From positions 4,944,751 to 5,008,750 of the forward strand of contig JAQFVV010012477.1 of the NCBI GenBank assembly GCA_028023455.1: a stretch of DNA of 64,000 bases. Reading direction: 5' to 3'. Below are positions 1-12,979 of this stretch, piece after piece (position 1 is the first letter of the stretch; the number at the start of each line of letters is the position of its first letter). The stretch is from Epiperipatus broadwayi. Taxonomy: Eukaryota > Onychophora > Udeonychophora > Euonychophora > Peripatidae. A program made the position numbers and the translations under genes. The notes under the pieces were generated by a model. The model was not told where the DNA came from. It searched no databases and worked only from the letters and a program-made list of their open reading frames with translations.

Positions 1-621
1 GATATTAGATGAGTATGCCCTAGGTAAGGATTTTATGCACAAGCCTTCTGGTCACCATTGATTAGTCTGGCTTGCACTGAGTGGCAATACTATAAGGAGT
101 GTTTTGCCTGTTTTAATAACAGTTATGAGCAAATATAAAAAATGATGATCATGTGATGTTTAGTGGTTTATTACCAATTCTGCATAATGGGATAGTGGTG
201 GCTATGGTTATTAAAAAACCGAAGACACCAAAATGTATGGGTTCTAAACTGAGTTCAGACCCATATGATTATGTAAGCTATTGAGCTTAGATTGAAAATA
301 TTGTTTTCAATTTTATTCTCATAGTATTGTAATTAAGTAGAGATAAAAGGTAGCAGCTGGAAGGTTGTATTAGATCCTATGATCTAGGTGCAGTGCTCTC
401 AGATCCAAAGCTCCTCACTGATGAAGGCCACAAGCCAGAAACTAGTCTGTGGATATTGGATGAGTAGGCACTAGATAGAGATTTTATGCACAAGCCTTCT
501 GGCATCCATTGATTATTCTGGCTTGCACTGAATGGCACTACTGTATGGAGAGTTTTACCTGTTTTAATAACAATTATGAGCAAGCATAAGAAACGGTGAT
601 CATGTGATGTTTAGTGGTTTA
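1..621 (+). repeat. Family A hammerhead repeat, tandem copies
   Basis: Two head-to-tail units of a dispersed repeat; the left one is cut by the window edge. The unit motif GATATTGGATGAG recurs at 1 and 452, so the period is about 451 bp. A unit contains a conserved block from GTGGTGGCTATGG, the ribozyme region, a block GATTTTATGCACAAGCC, and an end block GTGATCATGTGATG. Related copies lie near 15540, 21810, 40031, 45784, 56665 and 62445. No protein is encoded: the minus-strand ORF across 377-583 recurs in the copy at 62640-62846 only because the repeat does. Tandem units with a hammerhead are typical of retrozymes and ribozyme satellites. Confidence 0.85.
403..461 (+). ncRNA. Hammerhead ribozyme, family A copy 2
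   Basis: A type I hammerhead can be drawn directly. Core strand CTGATGA is at 418-424, GAAA at 438-441 and triplet GTC at 445-447, so cleavage is predicted after 447. Distal stem I pairs ATCCAA (403-408) with TTGGAT (456-461). Proximal stem I pairs TCCTCA (412-417) with TGTGGA (448-453) with one T·T mismatch. Stem II is GGC/GCC closed over loop CACAA, with an A·A at the base of the helix. Stem III is the self-complementary ACTAGT. All core bases are present; the A·A and T·T mismatches may lower activity. Confidence 0.75.
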
Positions 622-3335
622 ATATTGTTATGATAGTTCAACATTACCATACATTTAGTTTGACATAAATATAATCACTTTTCACATATTCCCAAAACAA
701 ACTAAGAGTGACTGTCTTCATAAAGGATTTATTAATTATTCATCTGTAGGTGGTGACATAAAAAATATTTCATCAGTTATTATTATTAGTGTTAATTAGA
801 AGATTATTCAAATTGTCAAAGATAATTGTTACAGCTAAAGTTCAAATTTAACTAATACATACACTTTCAATGCTGTTAATTTTCTTTTAAAAATTAATGG
901 TATTTTTAGCATCTCTTGATAATGTTTCTGTAGGGTGTATCAACTGAACGTATGATTTACAAGTAGTATTGCTGGATAACATTTAAACATTTAAAATGAT
1001 TAACTAAAATTTAACACTTTTAAACTGATTCAAAATACTGTGAAAGTAATAGTTAAACAAAACCAATCAGTTTAAAATAAAGTGAAGTTTCCCCTATAAT
1101 AGCATGTTCCTTTTATATACACACATTAAGATTACTACCGCATTTCCTATAATGTGATATTGTTCAATGAACTGTGTTTAAATAAGGAGAGGGATATTTA
1201 AATTACTAGCATAATTTTTAACTTTTTAATTGATCTAATCTTGAACTTTTAACTTAATCAAGATAGTCTCAGTATGTAATGTCTAGGCTAAAAATCACCA
1301 CATAATTAATTTTATTAACTCTCTTTAATTAGTAAATAAATTGTTTATTTGAATCTGATAAAAATTACTTACACAGTTTTTAAATTACATCTTTATTCAA
1401 ATTACATTCTATTAAAAAAAAATTTAAAGTAATTATTACTGTCCCATTTTTGATAAAATATCGCTTGTAATAAATCTTTTTTAAAATGTTTCATTCATTC
1501 AAACACACACATCAACATTCACACACATATATTCAAGATAATTATTACTCTAAAAGTAATAAAGCTAATTTTTTTACCCGTTCATCTTACTTAATTTAAA
1601 ACTTATTTAAATTAAAATTTACCTCAATTATTTAGGTTTAAACTTACTATCTTTAGATTCTGATTTTAAACACTCTTACATAAACTAACATTTTTATTAT
1701 TATAATTTTAAAACGATTTATTTAAAAAAGCAACAAACAAAGATTCTATCCAAATTAAATAACTATATTTTATGCAAAATAAAACAACTTTATCTATTGC
1801 ATCTGCTTAAAATATGAAAAGCTTTAAATTAACTCTTCCTTAGACTCAAATTACTAATTTAAGCCAATATTAAACAATCTAAGTGTTTCCTAAGTAACTA
1901 AGAGTAAAATAGGCCAAGGTAAATTATTTTAATAAATAATATTAAAACATTTAGCTTAAGACTGTATAGTTTAATAATAATAAAGAAATTTATTTATTAT
2001 AATCTAAAATTTTCTTTAATACAATATAGAATATATATTTAGCCTGCAGGGTCAAATATATAGTTACAATACATATAAGTAAAATAGTTATTTGAAAAAA
2101 AAAAGTAGAAAGATATATATATATTTGATAGAAAATTAAATCGATAGATAGATAAAAGATAAATAGCTCTTATGTTTATCAGTATATAGTATACTTCCAG
2201 AAAAAAATCTCCATTATTATATTAAAGAATAACATTAAAAAGTTACACACTTGAAATTCATTGCTGGTTGTTATCTATTTATTTGTTAAGAAGTATATAA
2301 GTTATTGGCAATTGATAAAAATATTGAAATTATATGAATAATTTCTGAAAAATAAAAAAAAACCCATAGTTTTTGTTCAGAATACGTATGAATAAAATAA
2401 TGGTGTCTGTGATATAGTTAAGAAGAATATAAAAGTGTGACGCATAACAGGACTAGATCCTGTAACAATATAAATATAATATATATATATTTAATTATAT
2501 AAAAATATTTTTTATGTCAGTTGCTCTGACTAAGAATGATTATTTTTAAATAAATGTAGACTATTTATTTAACATTGTTTTTACCATATACTTTTAGCAA
2601 TTATGTAAATAAAGGGATTTGAACTTAGGATTTTTAATTCTATTCATCCTCCACTTCAATTTTGTAAATGTCAAAATGACAACCCTTTACATCATATTAT
2701 ATAAATTACAAAAAGTTATGAACCACAGGCTGATTTTGTGATTGTTTGTGGGACCATTTTATTGTTTTTCTGGGCAAATGCTGCTTTCTTCAATCTTTTA
2801 AAAATAACATGATCTGATTGTAGTTTCCAATAACTAGTTAAAACATATAATAGTCTAACTTAATCAAAATTATATCAAATTCAAAACTCAAACAGACTAT
2901 CAAAGAAAATAAACTCTAAAACCCTACCACTGGTTTCACTACTATATGCAGACTACAATTGTAAAAAATTACTAAGTAACAACATATTTAAATTAAACAT
3001 TATCCACAATTCCATTTATCTCCAATCCACCCTTAATATTAACAAAACTTTTAAATAAGTTAACTGCTTCAGAATCATAAATTTTTAATAATAAAGATTC
3101 TTTAATTCTTTTTATTTCATTTCTCTCAAAGAAGACAACCTTAGCTTCATCAAAATTAATAGTGTGTCCTATATCTTTTTCATGGACATACAAAGCAGAA
3201 TTAAGATATTTATTTCTAACCCTAATTTTATGTCCCTTTATTTATTAATTTAACCACAAACTATTCTGACCTATATATACTTTTTTTTGCTTTTAATGTT
3301 TAAATAGTATAACTTACATTCAGTCCACCCAAAAT
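622..3335. other. A+T-rich sequence without recognised genes
   Basis: No ORF with recognisable similarity, no structured RNA and no clear repeat boundary. There are poly-A/T runs, short TA microsatellites (for example near 2115 and 2480) and scattered CA repeats near 1500. A 66-codon minus ORF at 2993-3193 is unremarkable. Confidence 0.6.
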
Positions 3336-4972
3336 GTTGAATGAGAAGTGAGACATGCAATTAAATTTACGAAGAAAGGGAAGGCTCCAGGTAATGATGG
3401 AATTATAATTGATATATTAAAAGAAGCTGGTGAAGAAATATATATTTTTTTTAGCAAAGTTATATACCAAATGTCTAAATGATAAAAGATATACCAGATG
3501 ATTGGAAGAATGCAGTATTAATATTAATATTTAAAAAAGGTGATAAAGAAGATATTAGAAATTATAGACCTATCAGTCATTTATCAGTTTTATACAAAAT
3601 TTTTACTAAGATAATTACAACTCGTCTACAGAAAACACTGGATTTCTATCAACCAAGAGAACAAGATTGATTTAAAAAGTGGTTTTAGTACAGTAGATCA
3701 TATCCAGGTATTGAGAAAAGTTATAGAAATGACAAATGAATATGAGTTGCCATTATGCTTAGGATTTGTAGATTATGAAAGGGCATTTGATTCTATAAAC
3801 ATTTCTTCAATGATTAAAGCATTGAATCATCAAGGTGTAGATCCAAGATACTGTCATATTTTAAAGAATATTTATAAACGTGCAACAGCAACAATTAGAT
3901 TGCATAATGATAGTAGTAATTATAAATTTATTAAACACACATTGATTATGTAAGTAATGTTTACTGAGGCTATAACCTCAAGAATATGTATGTAAAATGC
4001 GATAATAGGAACCTCTACAGGTGTTTAACCACAAGCTTATGTTATGGAAGAAATGAGGGGAATGTGTAAGACAGGGTGACTCCATATCTCCAAAATGTTT
4101 TACAGCAGTGCTGCAAGAAGTATTTTGTGGATTAAAATGGGAAGCTAAAGGAGTGAAAGTAAATGGAGATTATTTAAGTCATTTAGATTTTGCAGATGAT
4201 GTAGTTGTTTTTGCAAATAATGCTTTAGAGCTACAAGAAATGTTGCCGGAGTTATCAGATGAAAGTAGGAAAATAGGACTAAAGATAAATGTTAAAAAGA
4301 CTAAAGTAATGTTTAATAGATTTTCTCAAAATATGAAAATAAAGATTGGTTATGATGAGTTAGAAGAAGTTAACAGCTATAAATACCTTGGTCAGATTAT
4401 TAATACAGATGGAAATATAATGGATGAAATTAATCATAGAATTAAACTTGGTTGAAGTGCTTTTGGAAGAAATAAAACTTGATACTACAAGGAAATATGC
4501 CTATGTATTTGAAAAGGAAAGTTTTTAATAAATGTGTTTTGCCAGTTCTTACTTATGGATCTGAGACTTGGACACTTAATAGAAGAGCAATACATAGACT
4601 TCAGACCACTCAAAGAAGTATGGAGAGATGCATGTTGAGAGTAACAAGAAGAGATCGAAAATGCAATGTATGGGTAAGAGAACAAACAGGTGTTACTGAC
4701 CTCATTGAAAAAATTAAAAGACTGAAGTAGAATTGGGCTGGACATATTTCTAGAAGAGATGATAATAGATGGGCAATTGAAAATTTGAACTGGATTCCAA
4801 GAGATTGTAAAAGACCCAGAAAAAAACCACATGTGAGATGGATGGATGGAATAAGAAAGTGTGCAGAGGTGATGTGGAGAAGAGACGCTAAAGATAGGAA
4901 AAGATGGATTGAACTTGGAGAGATCTTCATCCTGCAGTGGATTGATAATGGTTGATGATGATGATGATATTT
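3336..4972 (+). pseudogene. RTE-clade LINE reverse transcriptase, 5'-truncated
   Basis: Degenerate reverse transcriptase of an RTE-type non-LTR retrotransposon, broken by frameshifts and stops. Motifs in order: KAPGNDGIIIDIL (from about 3375), IPDDWK...FKKGDKEDIRNYRPI (3490-3570), GFVDYERAFDSI with the first catalytic Asp (about 3765), LDFADD with the catalytic Asp pair (4189-4200), KYLGQIINTDGNI (about 4380), and the C-terminal block with WAGHISRRDDNRW and RKKPHVRWMDGI ending in RKRWIELGEIFILQW near 4940. The 3' end is a GAT microsatellite (4955-4970), as is usual for RTE elements. The endonuclease half is missing. A small element is inserted at about 3912-4045, between RT motifs. Another copy lies at 48694-51376. 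Confidence 0.88.
3912..4045 (+). mobile_element. Small repeat nested in the RTE copy
   Basis: This stretch interrupts the RT reading frame and is absent from the equivalent place in the 48694-51376 RTE copy. It matches, in reverse complement, the sequence at about 11478-11607: shared blocks include CACATTGATTA, CCTCAAGAATATG, CCTCTACAGGT and TTAACCACAAGCTT. It is therefore a short dispersed element of about 115-130 bp. No terminal inverted repeat or clear target duplication was seen. Confidence 0.7.
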
Positions 4973-6590
4973 AGTCCATATTTAATACATTAAAGAAATA
5001 ATTAGTAATTTCCTAAAGGCAAAGGGGAAGGATTTTTAAAGTAAGACAAATTATTAGATTACTTAGTATAAAAAATAATTAAACATTTTAATTGAAATGA
5101 ACGATAAATTGAAGTATTTAGAAAATTGTAAAGGGGAAACATTTGAGACTTATATTTTACAGCAATTTTTATAGATACCCCACTGAATAACACAAACTAA
5201 ATTCATATACAATTTATTGACATATTTTTTCAAATATGTGATGAGTAGGTTTATTTCTGTAATAAAAACAAACAAACTCCATCCCCAATATCTTTAGAAA
5301 ATTTTTACTTTACATTAAATCTTATCATCTCTGTTTTATTTGATAATTATCCACCATTATATTATCAGTTATTAGACTATGTGCATTTCTTTTATGCAAA
5401 ATATTATATAATTTTATTATATTCTTACATGTAAATCTACCCTATATGTGTGACTCTATAAAATATATATTGCATTAAAATATATATTGCATTAAAATAT
5501 ATATTGCTTAAAAATAATTAATAAAGCAAGTCATATATAACATGACATTACTTTATGAGCTTTAATTACAAAATCACATAGAAGCGTACCAATACTCTAC
5601 AGCTCGTAAATTAACAAGTGCGGTTATAGTCTGAGATAAGAGTGTTCTGATAAATTTTAAATATTTCTCATAACCCACTTGTATTTACGCTTGTAACTAT
5701 CCTCTCATGTCATTCTTAAAAATATAAATCACCAGGAGATTTCCTCTACTGAATGATTGTATCACATAATGTCAAAGAATGCATTGCCATGGGGAGTATA
5801 AATAACTACAGAGATACTCTCTAAATTTCACACATTCAAACATATAATTATAAAGTATATACTTATACAACATTACATCAATACTTCCAAAGTTGCATAG
5901 AATAATGAGAAGCTTAACTGTATTCTTTAAATTCTGCCATTAAATTTTTTATTAATATCTCATTGCAATACAGATTGGAATTATTATCATAAAGACCAAC
6001 AAAATATGATACTATGTATAAAATATAAGTATAAGTATTAATCTTAATTACAAAATTTAGAAAAAAAACTTACTTTAATAACAACATGTGCACATATAAA
6101 TAATGTAATAATAATAAATATAATTATAAACTTTAATAGCAAAATACCTTCATGTCCAATTTCTGAATTTTGTTATTCTATTAACTGTTATTATGAGAAT
6201 TTTATTTTATTGACAGCAATAAGATAAATAATAACAAAATGAAAATAAAAAAAATATCCTATAAATTACAGTTCTTTAGAAGTCCTTGACAATCCATGAA
6301 AATAGCATTCTGATGCGTCTATTTATTCAGAGATTTTATGATGATTCTATCTAATATTATCTTAATCCAATGTGGCTTCTGCTTTGTGTTCACACAATAA
6401 ATTATTTCTAAAACAGGTTGCTTTTATCCTTTTAATAAGTAGGTTATGCTTAAAAAACCAACAGCATTCTTTCAAATAATTTAATAGATTTAAAGTTATT
6501 AAAACATTTTTTGATTCCATGGATTTGTGCACTCTTATTTAATATGAAGTTACACAGATGTTAATAATTTTTATTAGTCATTCCTCTTAA
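4973..6590. other. A+T-rich sequence, short repeats only
   Basis: No gene recognised. Three tandem copies of a 21-bp unit (ATATATATTGCATTAAA-like) lie at about 5458-5513. The rest is plain A+T-rich sequence. Confidence 0.55.
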
Positions 6591-6780
6591 TGAATAATAT
6601 TTCTGTAGATTAATTTTCTCTACATAATTTTTACACAAGGTAGGGACTGGTTTTTATCCATTTTTAACACCTTGTGATTTCATTCCTCTTTAAGATGTTA
6701 AAAGTGGATAGAAACCAATCTCTGTCTTACATAAGAGTAATGTAGTGAAAATTTCATTACAGAAATAGTTTTCACAAATA
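6590..6780. repeat. Family C1 end fragment, foldback without ribozyme
   Basis: Two arms in inverted orientation. Each has the family C1 terminal sequence: a TAATATTTCTGTAG-like end, a CTACAT segment, then GGTTTTTATCCA on one arm and TGGATAGAAACCAA on the other. The centre is near 6685. Only the outer part of the element is present, so there is no hammerhead core. Confidence 0.65.
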
Positions 6781-9573
6781 TTGGTCATTTATTTGGACAA
6801 CACAAGAAGAGTCATTTTCCCAAAGGTAAATGCTTCATAAAATGTTTCTAGCTTTATATGATAAAGTGACTATCTAATATGATTTTTTTTATATATATGC
6901 AAGGTTAAGGTTATCAAGCAAATCTAAGTAAAGATAAGAAATAGCAATTTATCTCATGCAAATTTATTTATAGGTTTCTATTAATGTCAGAAACTAGGTC
7001 ATGATCACTTTGACAAAGTAAACAAAAAGTCTTATTTCACTTGAATTTATTAAACACTTTTACCTTGATATCATTTTTTCTATTGTTTAAAGAGGCACAC
7101 ACATATTACTTTCAAGACTAATGTAGTAGATGAGAAGAAAGTGTGAGGTTATTTGGAATAACATTTTTAAAACTAACGTTAATATTTAACAAATATTTTT
7201 GCAACGACAAAAAATATTCATATTCCAATAAATATTTAATTATAGATATTAAAATAAATAATTTTATCTGTTGACTTATTTATGTGTCATCTTAATTAAT
7301 AAACAATCCTTCCCTTTTAATTTATTTTAAAAAAGGATAATTTTCCATCAGAATTTTAATATAGTATTCCTTTAAATTATAAAACAGATAAAATAAAGAG
7401 AACATAAATATATACACACACATATATATTCTCGCATTAAATTAGAGTTATATTAATTTTATTTTAAATCATTCATTTACATATTTTAAAAACATTGTAT
7501 ATTTTTATAGTGTATTGTGACTTTAATGTTGTATTACATTACCACTATTTCAAAATTTGATACAATATTTTCAAAATTATAATATGTAGATTGACATAAT
7601 GGAAATATAAATAATGTTTTTATAAGGTAGATAACTTCAAATAATAGTGTTATCTTTGCAATAAGCCAATAAAAAATTAAATTATATTTATTATTATGCT
7701 TTATAATGATTACCATAATTGCAATATATATATATATTATTATAATTGGAATACAGACATTGATTAATAACTTATATATATATAACTATTATAACCAATT
7801 AAATCTTTGAAATTTAAGGCACATTTATTACAAGCATGTAACAAATCTTAAAATTCATTATGTGAAATCTTTAAACTCATCTCTTTTTTACTATATGTAT
7901 ATTTCCCAAGTAGTCTTTTTGGTCAGGTAAGCTTTAAATTTGAAACACTTGAATACCCATATAGAAATAATATCAGACTTTTCTGTTTATATGTCTTAAT
8001 TATAAACTACTTTATTTTGAAGATTGGAAGTTTCAGCAGTCTGTCATATATGTATATGATATTTAGCCAATCAGAATTTCAATATTCATATTTTCTAATA
8101 AGTGGAGAGAGAGATAATTAAGATCCATATCATATCACTAATGGATTATTATTCAATGTCAGATTGATTTGCTTAAATATTTATCAGGCATTTTTATCAA
8201 CTTATTATAAATATTTTGAAAACATAAAAAAAAAAATATTTAAGTCAAAAGTGAAATATTTAAATATAGTTTTAAGATTTATATTTAAATAAAATTTTAA
8301 TTTAATGATCTTTTGGGGAAAAAAAGCCAAAGAAAACATCTTCAGTATATATTAATAATTCTGACGAAATTTAAGCGATTTTTTTTTTTTCAAATTATTA
8401 TTTTTACCTTTTGTTTAAATTATACTATAAATCATTATTTATATATAAAAGTTTTTTATTATTTATAATAAATCAAAAAATTAATTTAATTTATAATTAT
8501 AAATTATATCTATTCTATCGCAATGATATTAATATGCCCGTTAGTAGAGATTAATTCTACAATTTCATCAATCTTTATAAATGAATTTTAAAAACAAGAG
8601 ATAATTGAAAAACAATTTTTTTAATTAATTGAAAAAAAGAAAACTACGATATATATTATCTAAACATTTTCAAATATTAAATGTCATAAATATCAATGTG
8701 CTAGTTAAAATTATTAAAATAAATAAAATTTATATTTGGACTATTAATTTTCTCTATTTATTCAACTATCCCAGAGCCATCTATTGTTAGCTTGACTAAT
8801 CAATGTACATTATATAGTAATGTTATATCCAAATATGTAGAATATTTTTGAAGATTTGCTGTTATTGAAAGTAATATGAGAAAGTAATGTGATTTTATTA
8901 AATTTACCTATATATAGTATAAACAAATTATTTCTGTTCTATATGGTTTAGTGCAATGATAGAGTAATAAATGTAAGAGCTAAAGGTTTCTGAATTATAG
9001 CTTAGTCTGCCACCTGTACTCAAATGTAATATTACATTTTAAAATATTATCTATATGTTTTTTTATACAAGTGTCAATGTTACTGTATTTGCACGCATGA
9101 CACTATTTACTGTATATAAATACATTAATGGTTATTATTGATCATTAATTAGTCTAGATCAGTGATGGTGACCCTGTGGTATGCTTTCCAGAGACAGTAC
9201 ATTCGAATTTTTTTACTGGCCAGTGAACTATTTCTATATCATAATTGTTAAATCATTTTAATTATTAAAAAACAAAAATGAAAAACAATTTGAGTAACAT
9301 TATAGATCCAATGATGAAAAATCTCAATCCAGTTATGAAAAGATTAACTGCTTAAAGCTATTAAGTCTAAAATATATTGTAAAAATAGATACAGTAATGA
9401 AAAGACTATGAGAAAATCTAATCATTATTCAATTATGCATGTCAACCAGAAATCTTAATGAAAATGAAGTAGAAAATGTTTACACACAAACTGATAAAAA
9501 ATATATAAATAAAGTTGTTTCTATGATGATAATGGAGATTTGACTACATTAATGAGGAAGAACAAAGAGGAGG
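6781..9573. other. A+T-rich sequence without recognised genes
   Basis: No recognisable coding similarity. (TA)n tracts occur near 7725 and 7770 and homopolymer runs near 8380. The small ORF at 7534-7716 (minus) has no family features. Confidence 0.55.
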
Positions 9574-9582
9574 ATAATAATA

Positions 9583-9635
<53 letters not shown>

Positions 9636-9636
9636 G
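9574..9636. repeat. (AAT)n microsatellite
   Basis: An AAT/TAA trinucleotide tract of about 20 units directly precedes the long GAA tract. Confidence 0.95.
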
Positions 9637-9639
9637 AAG

Positions 9640-10038
9640 GAAGAAGAAGAAGAAGAAGAAGAAGAAGAAGAAGAAGAAGAAGAAGAAGAAGAAGAAGAAG
9701 AAGAAGAAGAAGAAGAAGAAGAAGAAGAAGAAGAAGAAGAAGAAGAAGAAGAAGAAGAAGAAGAAGAAGAAGAAGAAGAAGAAGAAGAAGAAGAAGAAGA
9801 AGAAGAAGAAGAAGAAGAAGAAGAAGAAGAAGAAGAAGAAGAAGAAGAAGAAGAAGAAGAAGAAGAAGAAGAAGAAGAAGAAGAAGAAGAAGAAGAAGAA
9901 GAAGAAGAAGAAGAAGAAGAAGAAGAAGAAGAAGAAGAAGAAGAAGAAGAAGAAGAAGAAGAAGAAGAAGAAGAAGAAGAAGAAGAAGAAGAAGAAGAAG
10001 AAGAAGAAGAAGAAGAAGAAGAAGAAGAAGAAGAAGAA
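9640..10038. repeat. (GAA)n tract, about 133 units
   Basis: An apparently uninterrupted GAA·TTC repeat of about 399 bp. Its three reading frames create a spurious 183-codon minus-strand poly-leucine ORF, which is not a gene. Long GAA·TTC tracts are known to form triplex structures. The exact copy number may be affected by assembly. Confidence 0.97.
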
Positions 10039-11477
10039 TAAATAATAAAAACAGTAAAAAGTTAAATTGCAAATATTATGATGAAATATAAATAATATTA
10101 AAAAAGAATTGCTAAAAAAATGAAAAAATAGAGAAATTAAAAAAAGAGATTATTTAAAAATATATATTACAAATAAATAGCATGGATTGCTGGGTTACAG
10201 AAATAAAAATAGAAATAATAAAATGTTAAAAAAAGTGGATGTATTAAAAAGATAAAAAAAAATATATAAAAAATTTGCACAGAATGGTTAATAAATTTTC
10301 AACAATGCTAATTCTCAATGGTTACAATATGGTATGGAAATGTAAATACTAAAAGCAATATCTCATACCACTAGTAAAAAGATTATTTCTTTTATATAAA
10401 TATCAATTCAAATTTAGTTTTTTTAAATTGTAAGTATGATTTACAATAAAGATTAAAATATTTGTATAAAAATATAGCTATAAAATTATGTAAATAGAGA
10501 AATAAAATTGCTTTTATTTAGCTGGATTCAGTCAATTGATTTCTGACAATAAGTTATTATAATAAAGTAAATTTGCTTTATATTATTGTAGGCCTTAGTT
10601 TCAATAAATTTGTCATAAGCAGTAGGAAAGAAATTGATCAGTTAAAAAATAAAATTTTTACAGCCATTTAGACTACAAGCAGTATGAAATAATATTGAAT
10701 TAGAAAAGAAGTATTACTATGTAAACTACATTCAAACTAATTTGGTTTTTGCAAAATAAATATCTATTTAGGAGGGGTATTGAGATGAACACCTGTTCTA
10801 TTTAAAAAAATATGAAATTAGAGTCTTTGAAAGTTTATAGCAGTATCAAATGCTGCTAAAGAGTAGACATTACAGATTTTTTTTTAAAAATCAGATAAAT
10901 AAAAATAAAATAAATTGTGCAGTAAATAATTGCAAAATTTCATATGAGATGAAATTAGTAAATCATGAGGGATTATTGACATTTCAATTAAATTATTAAT
11001 GATTTTAAGGGGAAATTTATGTGAGAATTATCTCAGAAGAAATGCTAATAGATATTTAGTACAATAAAATTTGAGGACTTTAGAACCATGAAGTACTGAA
11101 GAGAAATTTAGACTGAAAAAAAACAAAGGAACTAAAGATGTAATTGAAATGACATGAACTATTAAGAGATATTTAGATAATGGAAAAGTTCATTTTATTG
11201 ATTATTGTACTGCTTAAAAGATGTCTTATATGTTTTGCATAGCATATATTTTTTAATGTCATGAATTTGTGTTATATATCAAATAGCCATTTCTGCTTTT
11301 GATTGCTGTTTGTTTCTAGATGATAGCTGTATACAAGAACAAAAATAAATTCTATTGCTTATATATTTGAGAACAAATTCTTGCTGCTTTTGGTGGTTTT
11401 GCACATTGTTAATTGTAGTGAAGTATGCTTTGTTGTTGTTATGTATTCCAAAGGTTTTTTTTTACTTTAAATTGTTA
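10039..11477. other. A+T-rich sequence without recognised genes
   Basis: Purine-rich near the GAA tract, then ordinary A+T-rich DNA. No conserved ORF or repeat family recognised. Confidence 0.55.
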
Positions 11478-11607
11478 AACAAGCTTGTGGTTAAGACCTG
11501 TAGAGGTCCCTAATACTGCATTTTTATACGCATATTCTTGAGGTTAAAGCCTTAGTAAATATTACTTATGTAATCAATGTGCGTTTAAATAAATTTATAA
11601 TTAAAAC
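11478..11607 (-). repeat. Solo copy of the small element nested in the RTE
   Basis: Its reverse complement matches 3912-4045 along nearly the full length, from AATTATAAATTTATT to ACCACAAGCTTG, with scattered substitutions. It lies here outside any LINE, so it moved on its own. Confidence 0.7.
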
Positions 11608-12979
11608 ATGTATTCATTATTTTTTTAAATATTTATATATAATTTTTTAAAGTATAATTTACTTTTTATAAATATATTATGCTTTTTTTAAATGTTATGA
11701 TATTACATGATGGTAGTCATAAAATATTTTAAATCAATATCATTAAAATTATTTATCACTCTTTTTTTCTTATTAAAGATATTTTAAATAAAAATATGCT
11801 GAAAATAAAGTAGTAAGTGATCTAATAATAGGCCACACATAAAAAGTAAACTCAATGGGAAAGGCTTTCTATATACAGAGATCACGACAAAGATTAATAT
11901 TTAATTAAAAATGTATTGTTTGCCAGGATAGACAGCTATTAAGAATTTGCCTTTGAATCAGACAAATATTTATATAAAATTTCTAGATTTAGGGAAAGTT
12001 GTAAGGTAGAAGTGATGTTTACCTTTTATTTCATTTAATATATATTTGAATAAATTTCTAAATGACTGATATAATTAAATTACTTGAACTAAAATTTAGA
12101 ATAAAAACAGATTAGTATATAATATAACCGTAACAAATTATTGTGGAGGAGTGATAGTTTTTGTTGAAAGTTTGGAATAAAAACAAATTTAAATAAAATT
12201 AAAGCAATAAAAATAGATGGTGAATAGTGATGGAAAAGAAATGGAAGAGTTGGGTGAGATAAAGTGTAAATGTGATAAAAAAATAAGATAGTAGTAGAAG
12301 AACAATTTAACTTACAGATTTTATCTTTAAAGCATTCAAATATTTAGTTTATATTAAAATAAACATATACTTTGCATAAAAATCAATTAATCTTTAACAT
12401 ATTTATAAAATTTCTTAACTATAAATATATACTTTAATACTTAAATACATCATGTAATCACAAAATTAACTCTTTTTTACTCGTGCAGACCATTAAACTA
12501 AATATATTTAAATTAAAAGAAACACATATCTATTTTTACAAATAAATTGTAAAAAAGCATCAGGAAAATGTAAACAATCATAATGAGTATTTTGATTAAA
12601 CCCGTCTCATTCAATGAGTCCATGCTCTAATTATATCAGCAATATTGCAACACTATTGTTCTTAAATATATAAACAAAATGATATAAATGTAAATATAAA
12701 ACCTATCTTTTCAAATCATTCACATTTTAAAATATTAAATTAACTGACTACACTCTTTAAATTAAAATGTATACATAATTTAAATCTTAATCTTACATTT
12801 AAAAAAATAATTGTTTATGCTTAAGCGGAATGATATACTTGTATCTAAAGTTAGAATGCTGTGTGCATGAAACTTGTAGCTTAAATTGATATCAGATTGT
12901 ATAGTTATTTAAGAATAATAGCTTTGGAATATGAAAAATAAATTGGATGGAAGTGACTCAATTAAAGCATGTGTAAAAT
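11608..12979. other. A+T-rich sequence without recognised genes
   Basis: No ORF, RNA or repeat unit that I can support. Confidence 0.5.

Noticed and set aside
377-583. Minus-strand ORF similar to the one at 62640-62846
   Set aside because: The similarity comes from the family A repeat, which holds a ribozyme on the other strand. Other copies of the repeat break the frame.
4485-4930. Two minus-strand ORFs over 100 codons
   Set aside because: They are antisense to the C-terminal part of the RTE reverse transcriptase, whose plus-strand translation has clear family motifs.
9521-10072. 183-codon minus-strand ORF of almost pure leucine
   Set aside because: It is the translation of the (GAA)n tract and carries no protein features.
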